Assembly (NCBI RefSeq): GCF_001654985.1
Contig: NZ_LXEU01000100.1
Coordinates: 1 to 53,949 of the forward strand
Length of the DNA stretch: 53,949 nucleotides
Reading direction: 5' to 3'
Origin: Kluyvera georgiana ATCC 51603
GTDB taxonomy: Bacteria > Pseudomonadota > Gammaproteobacteria > Enterobacterales > Enterobacteriaceae
Every line of letters starts with the position of its first letter. Position 1 is the stretch's first letter. The position numbers and the translations under genes were made by a program. The notes under the pieces were generated by a model. The model was not told the DNA's origin. It saw only the letters and a program-made list of their open reading frames with translations, and made no database searches. Shown one piece after another: positions 14,561 to 23,326 of this stretch.

Positions 14561-15025
14561 CTACGTTTTTCCAATCATGATAAGCAACACACGCCTGTTT
14601 GGCAGGTTGGCTGCAACTTTAGCTGCTTTATCAATGCTTTGTGCTGTATACACTACCCCTCTTTCTTTCAGGTTCTCCGCGTTCTGACGCAGCGTTTCCT
14701 CTGAAAAGCTGGACGACTCATCAATGCCAACTGGGCCGGGCTTTGCACCGCGCAAACTGAATGGCACAGGGCCATGCCAATCATTCTTTACCAGTAACAG
14801 TCGGGCATCAATGATCCGTCCTGGTAGCGTTCTTTCGATGAGGTAACTTTTTCCGGTTCCAGTGCTGCCAATCAGGCAAACGGTGTAACCGAAACGCAAT
14901 GCCCATCGAATGATTAGAGCCCAATACCGCGCCCGGAACGCGGAAATGACAGGCATTTCACCTGGTCTAAATACCGCTGCGAAAAGACATGAATAGCTAT
15001 ATTTCTCAGCGTTACAATCTTTCAT
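14561..15025 (-). CDS. Small P-loop NTPase-like protein (154 aa)
   Basis: Walker A is GSTGTGKSYLIE around residue 53, and VGIDESS around residue 100 resembles Walker B. The protein is far shorter than conjugation ATPases. The ATG overlaps the stop of the upstream membrane protein (ATGA), so the two are coupled. Last gene of the 18516-14561 operon. A second, smaller P-loop protein lies at 19442-19606. Function unknown; one idea is an energised partner of the co-encoded membrane proteins. Confidence 0.65.
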   Translation of the reverse strand: MKDCNAEKYSYSCLFAAVFRPGEMPVISAFRARYWALIIRWALRFGYTVCLIGSTGTGKSYLIERTLPGRIIDARLLLVKNDWHGPVPFSLRGAKPGPVGIDESSSFSEETLRQNAENLKERGVVYTAQSIDKAAKVAANLPNRRVLLIMIGKT

Positions 15026-15693
15026 AAAACTTTATCCAGTGACGTGTTTTTGGGGAATTTTCTGCCCGCCCAGCAGGTAGCTGGTGTATCTGAAGTACAT
15101 AACATCTTGTAGTTGCCTCTGACTATCTCTCTGGATATAGACTTATCAAATTCATTTCTATCCATATCAAATAGCCAGTAGAACCCATCAGCATAGATAA
15201 TTGTGGTTCGATTGGGATCCGAAGCTACGACGCGAGCATCCGTAATCAAATTCTCCTCATAGCGCAAAGGCGAAGCGGAGAAAAAGAATATTATTAATAC
15301 GAACCAACTCCCTATGAAACACGGTAAAACATGTTTTTTGCAATCCTTTAAACCATCTTTGTTGCCTTTCATTTTGTAGTCATAAAGACCAAGCAAAAAA
15401 AGTAAGAAAGAAAAAGCAAACCCCAGAAAAACGTGAGTATAAAACTGATGGATGCCGTCACTCCATGTAATACTGATACTTCCAGCATTTGTTCTTTTTG
15501 TTGTTATTTCTAATACGGAAATGAAAATGGCTGTTAACTGACTAAAACAAAATATTTTTATGCTTAATTCAGACTTAAACGCTTTGTTATATACTAATAC
15601 AATCACAAAAAGTATTACGATTACAAAAGCTGTAATCATAAACTCACTCATCATCATGAGCACACTGTTATTAATACTGTAATTTATGTTCAT
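15022..15693 (-). CDS. Four-span membrane protein (223 aa)
   Basis: The ATG at 15693 is chosen for its spacing to AAGGAG. Four hydrophobic segments fall in the first ~150 residues (for example FMITAFVIVILFVIVLVY and FLGFAFSFLLFLLGLY). A C-terminal ~75-residue soluble part with two cysteines (CTSDTPATCW) follows. The gene is more AT-rich than its neighbours, suggesting separate origin. It is coupled to the P-loop gene by a 4-nt overlap. Confidence 0.65.
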   Translation of the reverse strand: MNINYSINNSVLMMMSEFMITAFVIVILFVIVLVYNKAFKSELSIKIFCFSQLTAIFISVLEITTKRTNAGSISITWSDGIHQFYTHVFLGFAFSFLLFLLGLYDYKMKGNKDGLKDCKKHVLPCFIGSWFVLIIFFFSASPLRYEENLITDARVVASDPNRTTIIYADGFYWLFDMDRNEFDKSISREIVRGNYKMLCTSDTPATCWAGRKFPKNTSLDKVL

Positions 15694-15746
15694 CATCACT
15701 CCTTAATTTCACAACTTTTCATCATTTTATTTGAGAATTGACAGGC

Positions 15747-16157
15747 TTATCGAGTAGGGGGTTTAGCGTCCTTGAATATGTTCGCTCGTGTGGCGCTCAC
15801 TAGACACCAGATAACAGAAGAAAGCAGAGCAAGCATTGCGTAAACCATTCGGAAGTTTGAATCCCACTTCGCGGTTACTATTGATTCATCGACCGCCTCG
15901 CGAACGCAGGGAGATTCGATAAGTGTCGGGGGAGTCGTGGATTGTGGCTCTTCGGTACATACCATTAGTTTGCCGACCGGAGCACCATCAATGACAGCCC
16001 TGGCTGCACTAACCAGATGCGCTGAAGGTGAACCTGAATAGTTCATGCAGATGAACGTGATAAATAAAGCAATCGCCGGGCCGGAGACCAGAGTGAAGAA
16101 TGCGAAGCTGCGGCAGGCCGTAGTATGGCGATGCAAATTAGCGAGAAATGTCATCAT
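15747..16157 (-). CDS. Two-span membrane protein (136 aa), paralogue of 17090-17548
   Basis: Segment one (about residues 18-39, LVSGPAIALFITFICM) and segment two (about 105-122) flank an extracytoplasmic loop with two cysteines (MVCTEEP ... SPCV). The protein at 17090-17548 has the same plan and matching words (SGSP/SSPS, AARAVIDG/ARSLVGNA, MVCTEE/MVCPEE), so the two are duplicates that diverged. Its ATG overlaps the previous stop. Confidence 0.7.
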   Translation of the reverse strand: MMTFLANLHRHTTACRSFAFFTLVSGPAIALFITFICMNYSGSPSAHLVSAARAVIDGAPVGKLMVCTEEPQSTTPPTLIESPCVREAVDESIVTAKWDSNFRMVYAMLALLSSVIWCLVSATRANIFKDAKPPTR

Positions 16158-16786
16158 GATTTGTCACTCTGGGTTTTAGTCGTATCCGACTCGGTGTCAC
16201 ATCGCTGGAAAGCTACTTGAGGAGGAATTTGATCAACCCCGGTAAAGCAATATTTCAGGGATAGTTGCTTTTTTCCCTCATCCAGTCCAACAAAAAAGAT
16301 ATCGACCGGATCTTCATGAAGTAGCTCTTTTGAGAGCCGGTTGTAGGCCATCCAGCTCCCAACCATATCGACCATTGGCTTAAATTTATCAGTTGCGTTA
16401 TCTGTAGGTTTAAATGGAATTACACGGAAAACATTCCATCGTGAGCAACGAACCAGCAATTGAGCATCACTCTGAAAGACGTCCAGATCAGTGTTATTTG
16501 TCAGGACTTTACACAGCGACTTGAGATCGTTACCCCTGACCTCCAGTTGGCTGAAGCTTCTATAATACTTTTCACATCCAGTTAAGTGCTGAGCGTAGCA
16601 CTGCTTCAACAGTGTTGTGTCGTTACTGGCCTGCAATTGAGTATCTTTCGCCACATAGGCATCACTGATAAGAAAATCGGGATAGAGGTGTCCCTCCCAT
16701 AGCAGTTTCTCGGCGATAGCGCCCCCCAGCACCACCACCAATAAGATAAAAAAAATTGGGAACGTCTTACCCAGAGGTATTTTCAT
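16154..16786 (-). CDS. Single-span membrane-anchored protein (210 aa)
   Basis: MKIPLGKTFPIFFILLVVVL is an uncleaved signal anchor, followed by a ~185-residue domain with spaced cysteines (CYAQHLTGC, SLCKVL, VRCSRW, KYCFTG, RCDT) that is probably outside the membrane. The start 16786 (ATG, GGTGAG upstream) is preferred to the GTG at 16795. It lies between the two-span paralogues. No family was recognised. Confidence 0.65.
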   Translation of the reverse strand: MKIPLGKTFPIFFILLVVVLGGAIAEKLLWEGHLYPDFLISDAYVAKDTQLQASNDTTLLKQCYAQHLTGCEKYYRSFSQLEVRGNDLKSLCKVLTNNTDLDVFQSDAQLLVRCSRWNVFRVIPFKPTDNATDKFKPMVDMVGSWMAYNRLSKELLHEDPVDIFFVGLDEGKKQLSLKYCFTGVDQIPPQVAFQRCDTESDTTKTQSDKS

Positions 16787-16801
16787 AAATCTCACCAGTC
16801 G

Positions 16802-17035
16802 TTAATTTGAGGTAAATTTGCTTTCCAGATTCAGAATGCATTTTTCATGTGCATACATGACGGCGGAATCATGGCCGTAATAGAGTTCGCCATTTTCACG
16901 CTGCCACTCACGCGCTTTTCGGGTACGGAATGCTTCTGACATATGTTTTCCACACAACTCACATGGCCCGAAAAAGTCGCTGCTGCGGCCTGTTGATTTT
17001 GTGAGTCTGACGATATTGCCTGTAGGTCTACCCAT
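16802..17035 (-). CDS. Small zinc-finger-like protein (77 aa)
   Basis: FFGPCELCGKHMSEAFRTRK gives CxxC, and a later MYAHEKCILN adds a His and a Cys, so a zinc site of the C2HC kind is likely. Ribosome site GGGGG 4 nt before the ATG. Same operon as the membrane proteins around it. Function unknown. Confidence 0.65.
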   Translation of the reverse strand: MGRPTGNIVRLTKSTGRSSDFFGPCELCGKHMSEAFRTRKAREWQRENGELYYGHDSAVMYAHEKCILNLESKFTSN

Positions 17036-17089
17036 ACTGCCCCCTGTGCTGCTGGCATTGACCGGCTGTCTGCCGTGCTAAATGAGTGG

Positions 17090-17548
17090 TTATTTATCCG
17101 CGTCATCATCGGATTCTTTCGGCACGAGTTTTGTATAGCTAAATGTCATATCAGAGGGACGGATCCCATAGCGCCACGGCTTTCTGCGGTAGTTAACTGC
17201 CTCGCTTACCATCCAGCAGATAAGAGCGATACCCGCCACTATCAGGTAGCCTTTGAGCAACAGCGAGTCCCATTGTTTAATGGCATCATCGGCATTCACC
17301 ACGTGTCGCTGGCATTCTGAGGAGCGGAACGCGGCAAACACTGCTTTCTCTTCAGGGCAAACCATGACCGAGGTGCTGGTGGCATTTCCAACCAGACTAC
17401 GGGCCTGATCGAGGAAGACCTTGGATGGTGAACTGGTAAGAACTGTGCAGAACAGAATGAGCAGTAACGCAACTGCCGGAGCAGTGACAAACGAGAAAAT
17501 GAATGCCTGCCCGGATTTCCATAAAACGTCGCTGATGTAAAATTTCAT
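17090..17548 (-). CDS. Two-span membrane protein (152 aa), paralogue of 15747-16157
   Basis: One span falls at about residues 17-38 (FSFVTAPAVALLLILFC). A loop carries MVCPEEKAV and ECQR, and a second span falls at about 100-117 (YLIVAGIALICWMVSEAV). A basic, then acidic cytoplasmic tail follows. The pairing with the 136-aa protein in the same operon suggests a duplicated component of one membrane assembly. GAGGAA precedes the ATG. Confidence 0.7.
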   Translation of the reverse strand: MKFYISDVLWKSGQAFIFSFVTAPAVALLLILFCTVLTSSPSKVFLDQARSLVGNATSTSVMVCPEEKAVFAAFRSSECQRHVVNADDAIKQWDSLLLKGYLIVAGIALICWMVSEAVNYRRKPWRYGIRPSDMTFSYTKLVPKESDDDADK

Positions 17549-17600
17549 GTCGGTGTTTCCTCTTATCGGTATTCAGGCCCAGAGCAGCCCGGGGCTTAAT

Positions 17601-17798
17601 TTATGCTGACTGGAGTCCGCCAGATTGTTTCTCTTCAGCGCGGGTATTCCAGCGCGTCACAGCGGCTTGTTCGGAGTCCTGAAACGCCACCGTGGCCTCA
17701 CAGGAATTGCAGCAGGCGCGAAAATTATTCGAAATCTCCCGAACCCGGATAGATGAACAACCGCAGAAAGGGCAGGGCTTGACGTTATCGTGTCTCAT
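17601..17798 (-). CDS. Lar-like restriction-alleviation family zinc protein (65 aa)
   Basis: KPCPFCGCSSIRVRE, then CCNSCEATVAF and a final AVTRWNTRA, match the Lar_restr_allev layout (CPFCG ... CxxC ... W-N). Lar of the Rac prophage relieves type I restriction. Many relatives on phages and plasmids are only similar in sequence, so function is not certain. The start MRHDNVKPC at 17798 has GAGGA upstream. Confidence 0.75.
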   Translation of the reverse strand: MRHDNVKPCPFCGCSSIRVREISNNFRACCNSCEATVAFQDSEQAAVTRWNTRAEEKQSGGLQSA

Positions 17799-17820
17799 CG
17801 TATTTCCTCGCTGGTGGGCT

Positions 17821-18516
17821 TTATCCACCGAAGCTATTGAGCCGAATTTCAGGTTCATCACCGAGCTCGTACATGTGTCCCATTTCGTTCATGATGGTGC
17901 TACTGCCATTGAACCAGGTAACCATGCATCGCCAGTGCTGACTGCCGTTTTCACCCCAGCGGCTCACGCCCGCAGCATCCATTTCGTCTTCAGTGATAAA
18001 GAAATCCGCGCCCGGCAGTTTCTCGGCATCAAGGCAGATCTCAGGCTCAACGACGAAGCAGATACCGTTGCTGTTCATGACGTACATACGCCGCTCAAGG
18101 GTTTCAGTACTGACAATGACCTGCTTATCAGAAGTAAGGTGTGATTTAGTGACTTCCATGCGAATCAGGTTCTTTGCATTAGCCTGTCCACTCGCAAAAA
18201 CCATTGACGCATTGCGAACCATTAACTCAGCAGCTTCTTCACCGAAGCTACGAAGGCCCATCAGTGCAAGCAACTCACTACATTCGGCTTTACCGAGGTT
18301 GCCAGTAGTCAGATTAACCACGCCTTGTAGAGTGCTCAGTTCAACCGGTTGTGACCGGAGGATGTCGCGAAGCAGTGTATTACCCGCCGTGCCCGGGTCG
18401 CTCCAACTGGAGGATTCGGGACGCTGATTTTCAAGAAATAGGGCGCTTTGCAGTAAAGCCGCTGGTGGCTTTCCGGCAAAACTCAGTTTTACTCTGACCG
18501 AATCGAATGGGTGCAT
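17821..18516 (-). CDS. Hypothetical protein (231 aa)
   Basis: The start MHPFDSVRVKLSF at 18516 is chosen because the longer reading has no ATG and would overlap the promoter. A mostly helical centre (GTAGNTLLRDILRSQPVELS) leads to a beta-rich C-terminus (RMYVMNSNGICFVVEPEICL). No family was recognised. First gene of a long operon to 14561. Confidence 0.7.
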   Translation of the reverse strand: MHPFDSVRVKLSFAGKPPAALLQSALFLENQRPESSSWSDPGTAGNTLLRDILRSQPVELSTLQGVVNLTTGNLGKAECSELLALMGLRSFGEEAAELMVRNASMVFASGQANAKNLIRMEVTKSHLTSDKQVIVSTETLERRMYVMNSNGICFVVEPEICLDAEKLPGADFFITEDEMDAAGVSRWGENGSQHWRCMVTWFNGSSTIMNEMGHMYELGDEPEIRLNSFGG

Positions 18517-18565
18517 GACGGCGGTTTCTCCATAATATCGTGAAGCTAAAAACTGTTTTAATCCT

Positions 18566-18594
18566 ATTATCCCACCGGTCGACAATTGACGAAG
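18566..18594 (-). promoter_or_regulatory. Box promoter (CTTCGTCAATTG, 16 bp, GATAAT)
   Basis: The box lies at 18594-18583 and GATAAT at 18571-18566, with a 16-bp spacer. It drives the eight-gene operon 18516-14561. Confidence 0.7.
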
Positions 18595-18646
18595 TAATCG
18601 GGTATGAAATGGACACCCCTTCGATAATTCACATATAGCGAAGCCT

Positions 18647-18838
18647 TTACGCCTTTGTCTTATCCGCAGGCTGGGGAATGCAATAACTTAAGATGGTGAT
18701 AGTTTCCCCACGCTTTGCTTTAGGCGCGGCACTCTGGCATTCATCATAGGTTTTGTAGTCAGGTATTTTCTGAGAGGTGACACCACTTGGATTAAGACCA
18801 CTTGAATAAAGCCCAATCACGAGAACTAAAGTAAACAT
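18647..18838 (-). CDS. Small exported protein (63 aa)
   Basis: MFTLVLVIGLYSSG is a short signal-like hydrophobic start. The mature part has two cysteines (DECQSAAPKAKRGETI ... SYCIPQ) that could form a disulphide. CTGGAG lies 7 nt before the ATG. It stands alone between the 18.5 kb promoter and the AT-rich stretch at 18.84-19.02 kb, where no gene is seen. Function unknown. Confidence 0.65.
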   Translation of the reverse strand: MFTLVLVIGLYSSGLNPSGVTSQKIPDYKTYDECQSAAPKAKRGETITILSYCIPQPADKTKA

Positions 18839-19019
18839 GTTATTACTCCAGAATGTATTGATGGAAAGTAAGTGAGAATGCCATTATCCATTTCTCCTAA
18901 AATCCCGAAAAAACTTTTCAAGAAAGGTACTTTTCGGTTACTTCAGCGTAAGCATACTTAGATCGCAAAATGAGTGAATAAATAACTTTGCTCTGCAATT
19001 GTTTTTGCTGAACTTCAAA

Positions 19020-19415
19020 TTAATCAGTCATCGATTTCATCAGGCAAGTGAAAAGCTGAGACGTAAAGCTTGCCATCATGAAAATCCAAACCATCTTGGC
19101 AGTGATAATCGGAAATTCGAGAGTGCCAATATAATAAATAATAATTATCAATCCCCCCAAGGCCAGACATCCAAGGAGACCTGCTGCTGCCTTTAGGAAA
19201 TCACTGCCTTCAGGATTCTGGAATGTGAATCCAGTTATAATCAGCGAGGAAAAACAAGCGAACAAACAAGTTCTATACAAAGGCCAGTCCCCGGATATAA
19301 CATTTTCTCGAATAAGCACTGCCCATATCAAAAATTCAATGCTGAAAATAATCAGCGGAACTGCGAGCACACGAAATGAAAGTTTTTCATATAAAGTGGT
19401 AATAATTGATGTCAT
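19020..19415 (-). CDS. Four-span membrane protein (131 aa), paralogue of 19688-20110
   Basis: MTSIITTLYEKL at 19415 (GCGGGG upstream) is the likely start. Four hydrophobic segments follow. FTFQNPEGSDFLKAAAGLLG matches FVFYDPNEYEYFLSVLGMLT of the 140-aa protein upstream, so they are duplicates. AT-rich. A 54-aa P-loop protein lies between them. Function unknown. Confidence 0.65.
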   Translation of the reverse strand: MTSIITTLYEKLSFRVLAVPLIIFSIEFLIWAVLIRENVISGDWPLYRTCLFACFSSLIITGFTFQNPEGSDFLKAAAGLLGCLALGGLIIIIYYIGTLEFPIITAKMVWIFMMASFTSQLFTCLMKSMTD

Positions 19416-19441
19416 AGCAAACCCCGCTTGCAATATTCAAA

Positions 19442-19606
19442 TTAATTTTCGTGGTTTTTACCTGCTTTTAACAAACGCGTTATTTCATCAGTAAGGCAGA
19501 AACTTTTCCCAGATGATGGTTTCCCGATAACCACAACGTGACCAGTACTTGGAGTTCCCTCTACTTTAAAAAATGCAAGTTTTGCATCGATAATTTTATT
19601 TTTCAT
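19442..19606 (-). CDS. 54-aa P-loop protein
   Basis: A complete short ORF starting MKNKIIDAKLAFFKVEG contains HVVVIGKPSSGKSFCL, a clean Walker A motif after a beta strand, then one helix and the stop. It is too short to be a full ATPase, so it is either a remnant of a longer protein or a mini nucleotide-binding peptide. It sits between two paralogous four-span membrane proteins. Compare the 154-aa P-loop protein that also follows a membrane protein at 14561-15025. Confidence 0.55.
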   Translation of the reverse strand: MKNKIIDAKLAFFKVEGTPSTGHVVVIGKPSSGKSFCLTDEITRLLKAGKNHEN

Positions 19607-19687
19607 TGCATCGGTAACCTTGTATGACGTGGGGGTAAATTTTGTGCGTTAATGTTCAATGATAATATTAATCGCGAAATACTGTAT

Positions 19688-20110
19688 CTATAGGGTCTGT
19701 TGATTAAGACTATCCCTCTTGAAGTAAAATACAATCATCATTCCTATCTGTATGGAATAGGAAGCCAATTCAGCATATGTTACATAATTGCTTGTGATGA
19801 AGGAAAAACCTCGCGCGATTACAAGTAGGAGTATTGATGCAATAAACACTAAAACCCAAACGGTAAGCATTCCCAGCACTGAAAGAAAGTACTCATATTC
19901 ATTTGGGTCGTAAAATACAAATGCTGTTGAGAATATTGCAATAATACATAACGGAAGTGATGTAGCGAGTTCCGACCATTGAAGGTCAATTTTTCCAACC
20001 ACCAGCAATGTAGAAATGACAGCGTACTGTATAGCCGATAGAACTGTTACCGGAATCGCAGCTCGAATGAACTTAAAAACAGAATGTTGTGTTTTAGCCT
20101 GGTTTTTCAT
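19688..20110 (-). CDS. Four-span membrane protein (140 aa), paralogue of 19020-19415
   Basis: A basic N-terminus (MKNQAKTQHSVFKFI) is followed by four membrane segments, with the FYDPNEYEYFL motif between the second and third. AT-rich relative to the flanks, like its paralogue. First of the three-gene group 20110-19020. No box promoter is seen upstream. Confidence 0.65.
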   Translation of the reverse strand: MKNQAKTQHSVFKFIRAAIPVTVLSAIQYAVISTLLVVGKIDLQWSELATSLPLCIIAIFSTAFVFYDPNEYEYFLSVLGMLTVWVLVFIASILLLVIARGFSFITSNYVTYAELASYSIQIGMMIVFYFKRDSLNQQTL

Positions 20111-20197
20111 GTGTTACCACCTGTCATTTGTTTCGAAACCAATCATAACCAGAGTGATAGATTTCAGAGTGAATAAACCACTACAAAACGCCCCCAT

Positions 20198-20518
20198 TTA
20201 TTGCTGGACATCATCCGCAGGAGTGGCATAAAACTCACGACCTGACGCGCCGAGTTTTTTCTGAAGCTTCTTTGTTGCTTCAGCCTGACTTCGGGCCTTG
20301 AAATAGAACGTCCTGATAAAATCCCCATTGTTGTAGTTAACGTCCTCTGGATTTGCCCATTTCTGCATAGCAACAAACCGGATAGAAGGCTTCGGGATGG
20401 TTTTCACCTCGACATACCCCCGGCCCTTGCAGCGAAAACACACACCGCCTTGAACGTGCCGGAACGCTCGGATCTCACCCTTACCACCCAGACAGCGTGG
20501 GCATTCAATTTTATGCAT
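20198..20518 (-). CDS. DnaJ-type zinc-finger protein (106 aa)
   Basis: CPRCLGGKGEIRAF and CFRCKGRGYVEV form a CxxCxGxG pair, as in the DnaJ central domain, but there is no J-domain. The C-terminal half is alpha/beta (FYFKARSQAEATKKLQKKLG). AGAGG precedes the ATG. It directly follows the DinG-like gene in the same operon and may help it. Confidence 0.7.
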   Translation of the reverse strand: MHKIECPRCLGGKGEIRAFRHVQGGVCFRCKGRGYVEVKTIPKPSIRFVAMQKWANPEDVNYNNGDFIRTFYFKARSQAEATKKLQKKLGASGREFYATPADDVQQ

Positions 20519-20538
20519 AGCAACCTCTCGACTGTTGA

Positions 20539-22611
20539 TTAACGAATTTCGCGCCTGAAAGGGGGCAGGGATGCGAGGATGTCTTTCCCGTAGGCTTTTG
20601 TCTTCAGGCGTTTATCCAGGATAGTCACCGCGCCGGTATCGCTCTCTGTGCGGATAAGCCGACCAACGGACTGGGTCAGTTTGAGGCAGGCCTCCGGTAT
20701 CGAGATTTCCCGGAAAGCATCACGCCCGTTTTTCTCCAGCCACTCCGTCAGGGTCTGGCCCACCGGGTCGGTCGGAACGCTAAAAGGCAGCTTGGCAATG
20801 ATGACGTTGTTGCAGTACACGCCAGGCAGATCCACCCCTTCACTGAAAGAAGCCATACCAAAGATAATGCTCGGCTCACCACGGTCGATTCTGAGCTTAT
20901 GGCGCAGCAGTATTTCCCGTTTTGGAAGTGCCCCCTGTATCAGCAGAAGCGGTGAAATGTGTTGAGGCATCGCCTTGCTGACTTCTTCCATCTGCCTGCG
21001 GGAGGCGAACAGCACGAGGCAACCCTGAAGCCGAAGCACCAGTTTGGGAAGGAGTTCGATGATCTCCGCCGTATGTTCTTCATGATTGGTCGGAACCGAG
21101 CGCATACGGGGGATGAACAACACGCCGTTGTTCTGGTAATCAAACGGGCTGCGGGCCAGCAGGGTAGGTGTATCGACTGGAAGACCGGCCTGCTCCAGGA
21201 ATGCGTCAAACTTGCTAAGGGAGCGGATTGTTGCCGAGGTCACAATGGTGGCATAAGCCTTCGACCAGAGCTCGGATTTCAGGTGTTCGCCCGCATAGAC
21301 CGGACTGCAATTAATCACCACTTCGGTGCTGCGTTTAGTACGACGGACGTTAATCCACCGGGCCATAGGCATACCAGAGACGGTTTTATTCCCGCAGTAT
21401 GAGGCCAGAGCCTGATGCATACCCGCCAGGCGATTTGCCAGCTCGCCGACAGCCATCTTTTGCAGGGCCAGATCATCCTCGCTGATATCCCGCCCGGCCT
21501 CATCCACAATCGCCGTCATTTTCACAACGATATTCTGCATCTCGTTTACTGTCTTTAACGCGGGTGAAAACAGGGCCGCAATAGCTTCAGGTACGAAGCC
21601 CTCCGGGAAGCGGTAGATGTCCGATTCCACACCGTTCGGCATGTCGTGATCACTTCGCCAGTTAAGAGAGCGTAAGAGCGTACCCCGCAGATCACCGAGC
21701 TCATTACCGGCGTGGCCCGCAAATTCCACCAACTGCTGCACGTGCTGTTCCATTGTCCCGCCGTAGGACTCCGGCATGGTCATTACCATGTCGAAGATTT
21801 CAGCCATGAAATGCCTGCTGGCATCAAGAGAGGCTGAGGTCGCAAAGTGGTTAATTGCTTTTTGCGGAACGTGGTGACCTTCGTCGAACACGTAAATGGA
21901 CTCTTCCTGCGGGGGAAGAATAATACCGCCTCCCAGCGACAGGTCAGACAATACGATGTCATGATTGGCGATAACCACATCCACCGAATCCAGCAGAGCG
22001 CGAGCGAGGAAGAACGGACAACGGTGATAGTGTGGGCAACGCTTTTTAGGGCACTGACTGCCAATGGCATTAACCCGGCCCCACACCGCCTCACTGATCT
22101 CATCAGGATAGGAATCACGCTCTCCCGTCCAGTGACCACCAGCAAAGGCCTTGCTGATATCCTCCACATCATCGCGGATGTAGCCATAGGCATTCATTTC
22201 GCTTTCCATATGAACGCCGCAGCGCATCTGGCAGAAGTACCGGCTACGGCCCTTCGCCATCGCATAGGAGAAGCTCAGGCCCGCTCTCGCCTGAATTTCT
22301 GGCAGATCCTTGGAGATGATTTGTTCCTGAAGCGCAACAGTTGCCGTGGAGATGATCAGCGTCTTATGCTTTTCCATCGCCAGAGGGATCAGAGGCAGAC
22401 AATACCCGAGTGTTTTCCCTGTCCCCGTACCTGCCTCAATAACCCCGACGCGATACTGCTCTTCAGATGGGGTCGCATTCACGACCTCGCTGCAAAACGC
22501 CATCATGTCTACCTGCCCGGCACGAGGGGATAACCCTTTCGCGTCCAGGAAGGAGTGATAGGCTCGCTCAGTCATTTCAGCGGCAGTCATCCGGGGTTTG
22601 TTGTCTGGCAT
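20539..22611 (-). CDS. dinG: DinG-family (XPD-like) DNA helicase (690 aa)
   Basis: The Walker A segment GTGTGKTLGY is at residue ~61, and DEGHH is the DEAH box near residue 245. A conserved C-terminal half has the motif V/VI region SVGRLIRTESDTGAV. Four cysteines, at about 127 and in CPKKRCPHYHRC (C-x4-C-x5-C), match the iron-sulphur ligands of E. coli DinG. The length is close to chromosomal DinG (716 aa). DinG unwinds 5'-tailed DNA and R-loops. On plasmids, dinG is known beside type IV CRISPR loci, but no csf gene or array is present here. Third gene of the operon 23320-20198. Confidence 0.9.
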   Translation of the reverse strand: MPDNKPRMTAAEMTERAYHSFLDAKGLSPRAGQVDMMAFCSEVVNATPSEEQYRVGVIEAGTGTGKTLGYCLPLIPLAMEKHKTLIISTATVALQEQIISKDLPEIQARAGLSFSYAMAKGRSRYFCQMRCGVHMESEMNAYGYIRDDVEDISKAFAGGHWTGERDSYPDEISEAVWGRVNAIGSQCPKKRCPHYHRCPFFLARALLDSVDVVIANHDIVLSDLSLGGGIILPPQEESIYVFDEGHHVPQKAINHFATSASLDASRHFMAEIFDMVMTMPESYGGTMEQHVQQLVEFAGHAGNELGDLRGTLLRSLNWRSDHDMPNGVESDIYRFPEGFVPEAIAALFSPALKTVNEMQNIVVKMTAIVDEAGRDISEDDLALQKMAVGELANRLAGMHQALASYCGNKTVSGMPMARWINVRRTKRSTEVVINCSPVYAGEHLKSELWSKAYATIVTSATIRSLSKFDAFLEQAGLPVDTPTLLARSPFDYQNNGVLFIPRMRSVPTNHEEHTAEIIELLPKLVLRLQGCLVLFASRRQMEEVSKAMPQHISPLLLIQGALPKREILLRHKLRIDRGEPSIIFGMASFSEGVDLPGVYCNNVIIAKLPFSVPTDPVGQTLTEWLEKNGRDAFREISIPEACLKLTQSVGRLIRTESDTGAVTILDKRLKTKAYGKDILASLPPFRREIR

Positions 22612-22708
22612 ATCCGTACCTTGTTCTCTGCTGCTGCTCAGTAATTACAGCCTGGCAGCGGCTATCGAAGTCAGGGACATCCTCAAGCTGGTGGATGTAC
22701 CGGGTTCA

Positions 22709-23002
22709 TCAGTCTTTCAGTGAATGGCCTTTAAAGCGTCTCACATAGCGTTTAATTTCATTTTCGGCCTGTTCCAGCGCGGAACGGTCGCTATGCTCCA
22801 GCACACAGTAAGGCCCATGCGCTGGCCCGCCTTCACTGGTTTCGCAGCTATCCAGCTTGAAACGGTTGGATGCTTCAAAGATAAACTGGCTGATTTTCGC
22901 AATGGAGATCTGGTCTTTGTCTTCCTGCTCTTTGGTGTCGATGACATCGCCGTTATACACGTCGAAATCGAGCCGCAGGCGGTAAACCGTGTCGATGGCC
23001 AT
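22709..23002 (-). CDS. Hypothetical protein (97 aa)
   Basis: MAIDTVYRLRLDFDVYNG with AAGGA 7 nt upstream. The N-terminal strand, acidic middle and helical C-terminus suggest a small alpha/beta protein. No family was recognised. Second gene of the DinG operon. Confidence 0.7.
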   Translation of the reverse strand: MAIDTVYRLRLDFDVYNGDVIDTKEQEDKDQISIAKISQFIFEASNRFKLDSCETSEGGPAHGPYCVLEHSDRSALEQAENEIKRYVRRFKGHSLKD

Positions 23003-23014
23003 AAGCGGTTCCTT

Positions 23015-23320
23015 TCAGAGGATGTCGTAGATGACCGGAACGCGGCCACGCTCTACCTGTTGATTCAGGGTGCGGAAACCACCGTGATCCACAATGTAGA
23101 ATTCTCCCGCCACAGCGGAGCGATGGAAGTCGGCGAGCTCTTCAGTTCCAAAGACAAAAACCGGGGTGGCAGAGGGAACGGTCATACTGGCAGATTTTCC
23201 GCCGTAGCCGCGAACCGTGAAGGTCATTACCCCATCCGCGCTGGCGGGCAGGAAATCGGCGAAAATCGAATGAAAGGCTTTATTCGCCTTATCGCTGAAT
23301 ACGTCGGTCAGTGTCTGCAT
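23015..23320 (-). CDS. Hypothetical protein (101 aa)
   Basis: MQTLTDVFSDKANKAFHSIF opens a helical N-terminus, followed by beta-rich VMTFTVRGYGGKSASMTVPS. No family was recognised. First gene of the DinG operon, with a GGGGC ribosome site that is complementary to the promoter spacer. Confidence 0.7.
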   Translation of the reverse strand: MQTLTDVFSDKANKAFHSIFADFLPASADGVMTFTVRGYGGKSASMTVPSATPVFVFGTEELADFHRSAVAGEFYIVDHGGFRTLNQQVERGRVPVIYDIL

Positions 23321-23326
23321 GATGCG

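Noticed and set aside
15747..17548. Secretion or pilus proteins by name (for example TraL or TraE)
   Set aside because: The two-span proteins have an extracytoplasmic cysteine loop not found in those families, and they are not with the tra genes.
21847..22533. 228-aa plus-strand ORF
   Set aside because: It lies entirely antisense to the DinG-like helicase, whose motifs are intact; it has no ribosome site or recognisable domain.
20539..22611. Type IV CRISPR-associated locus
   Set aside because: DinG is present, but no csf gene or repeat-spacer array was found in the window.
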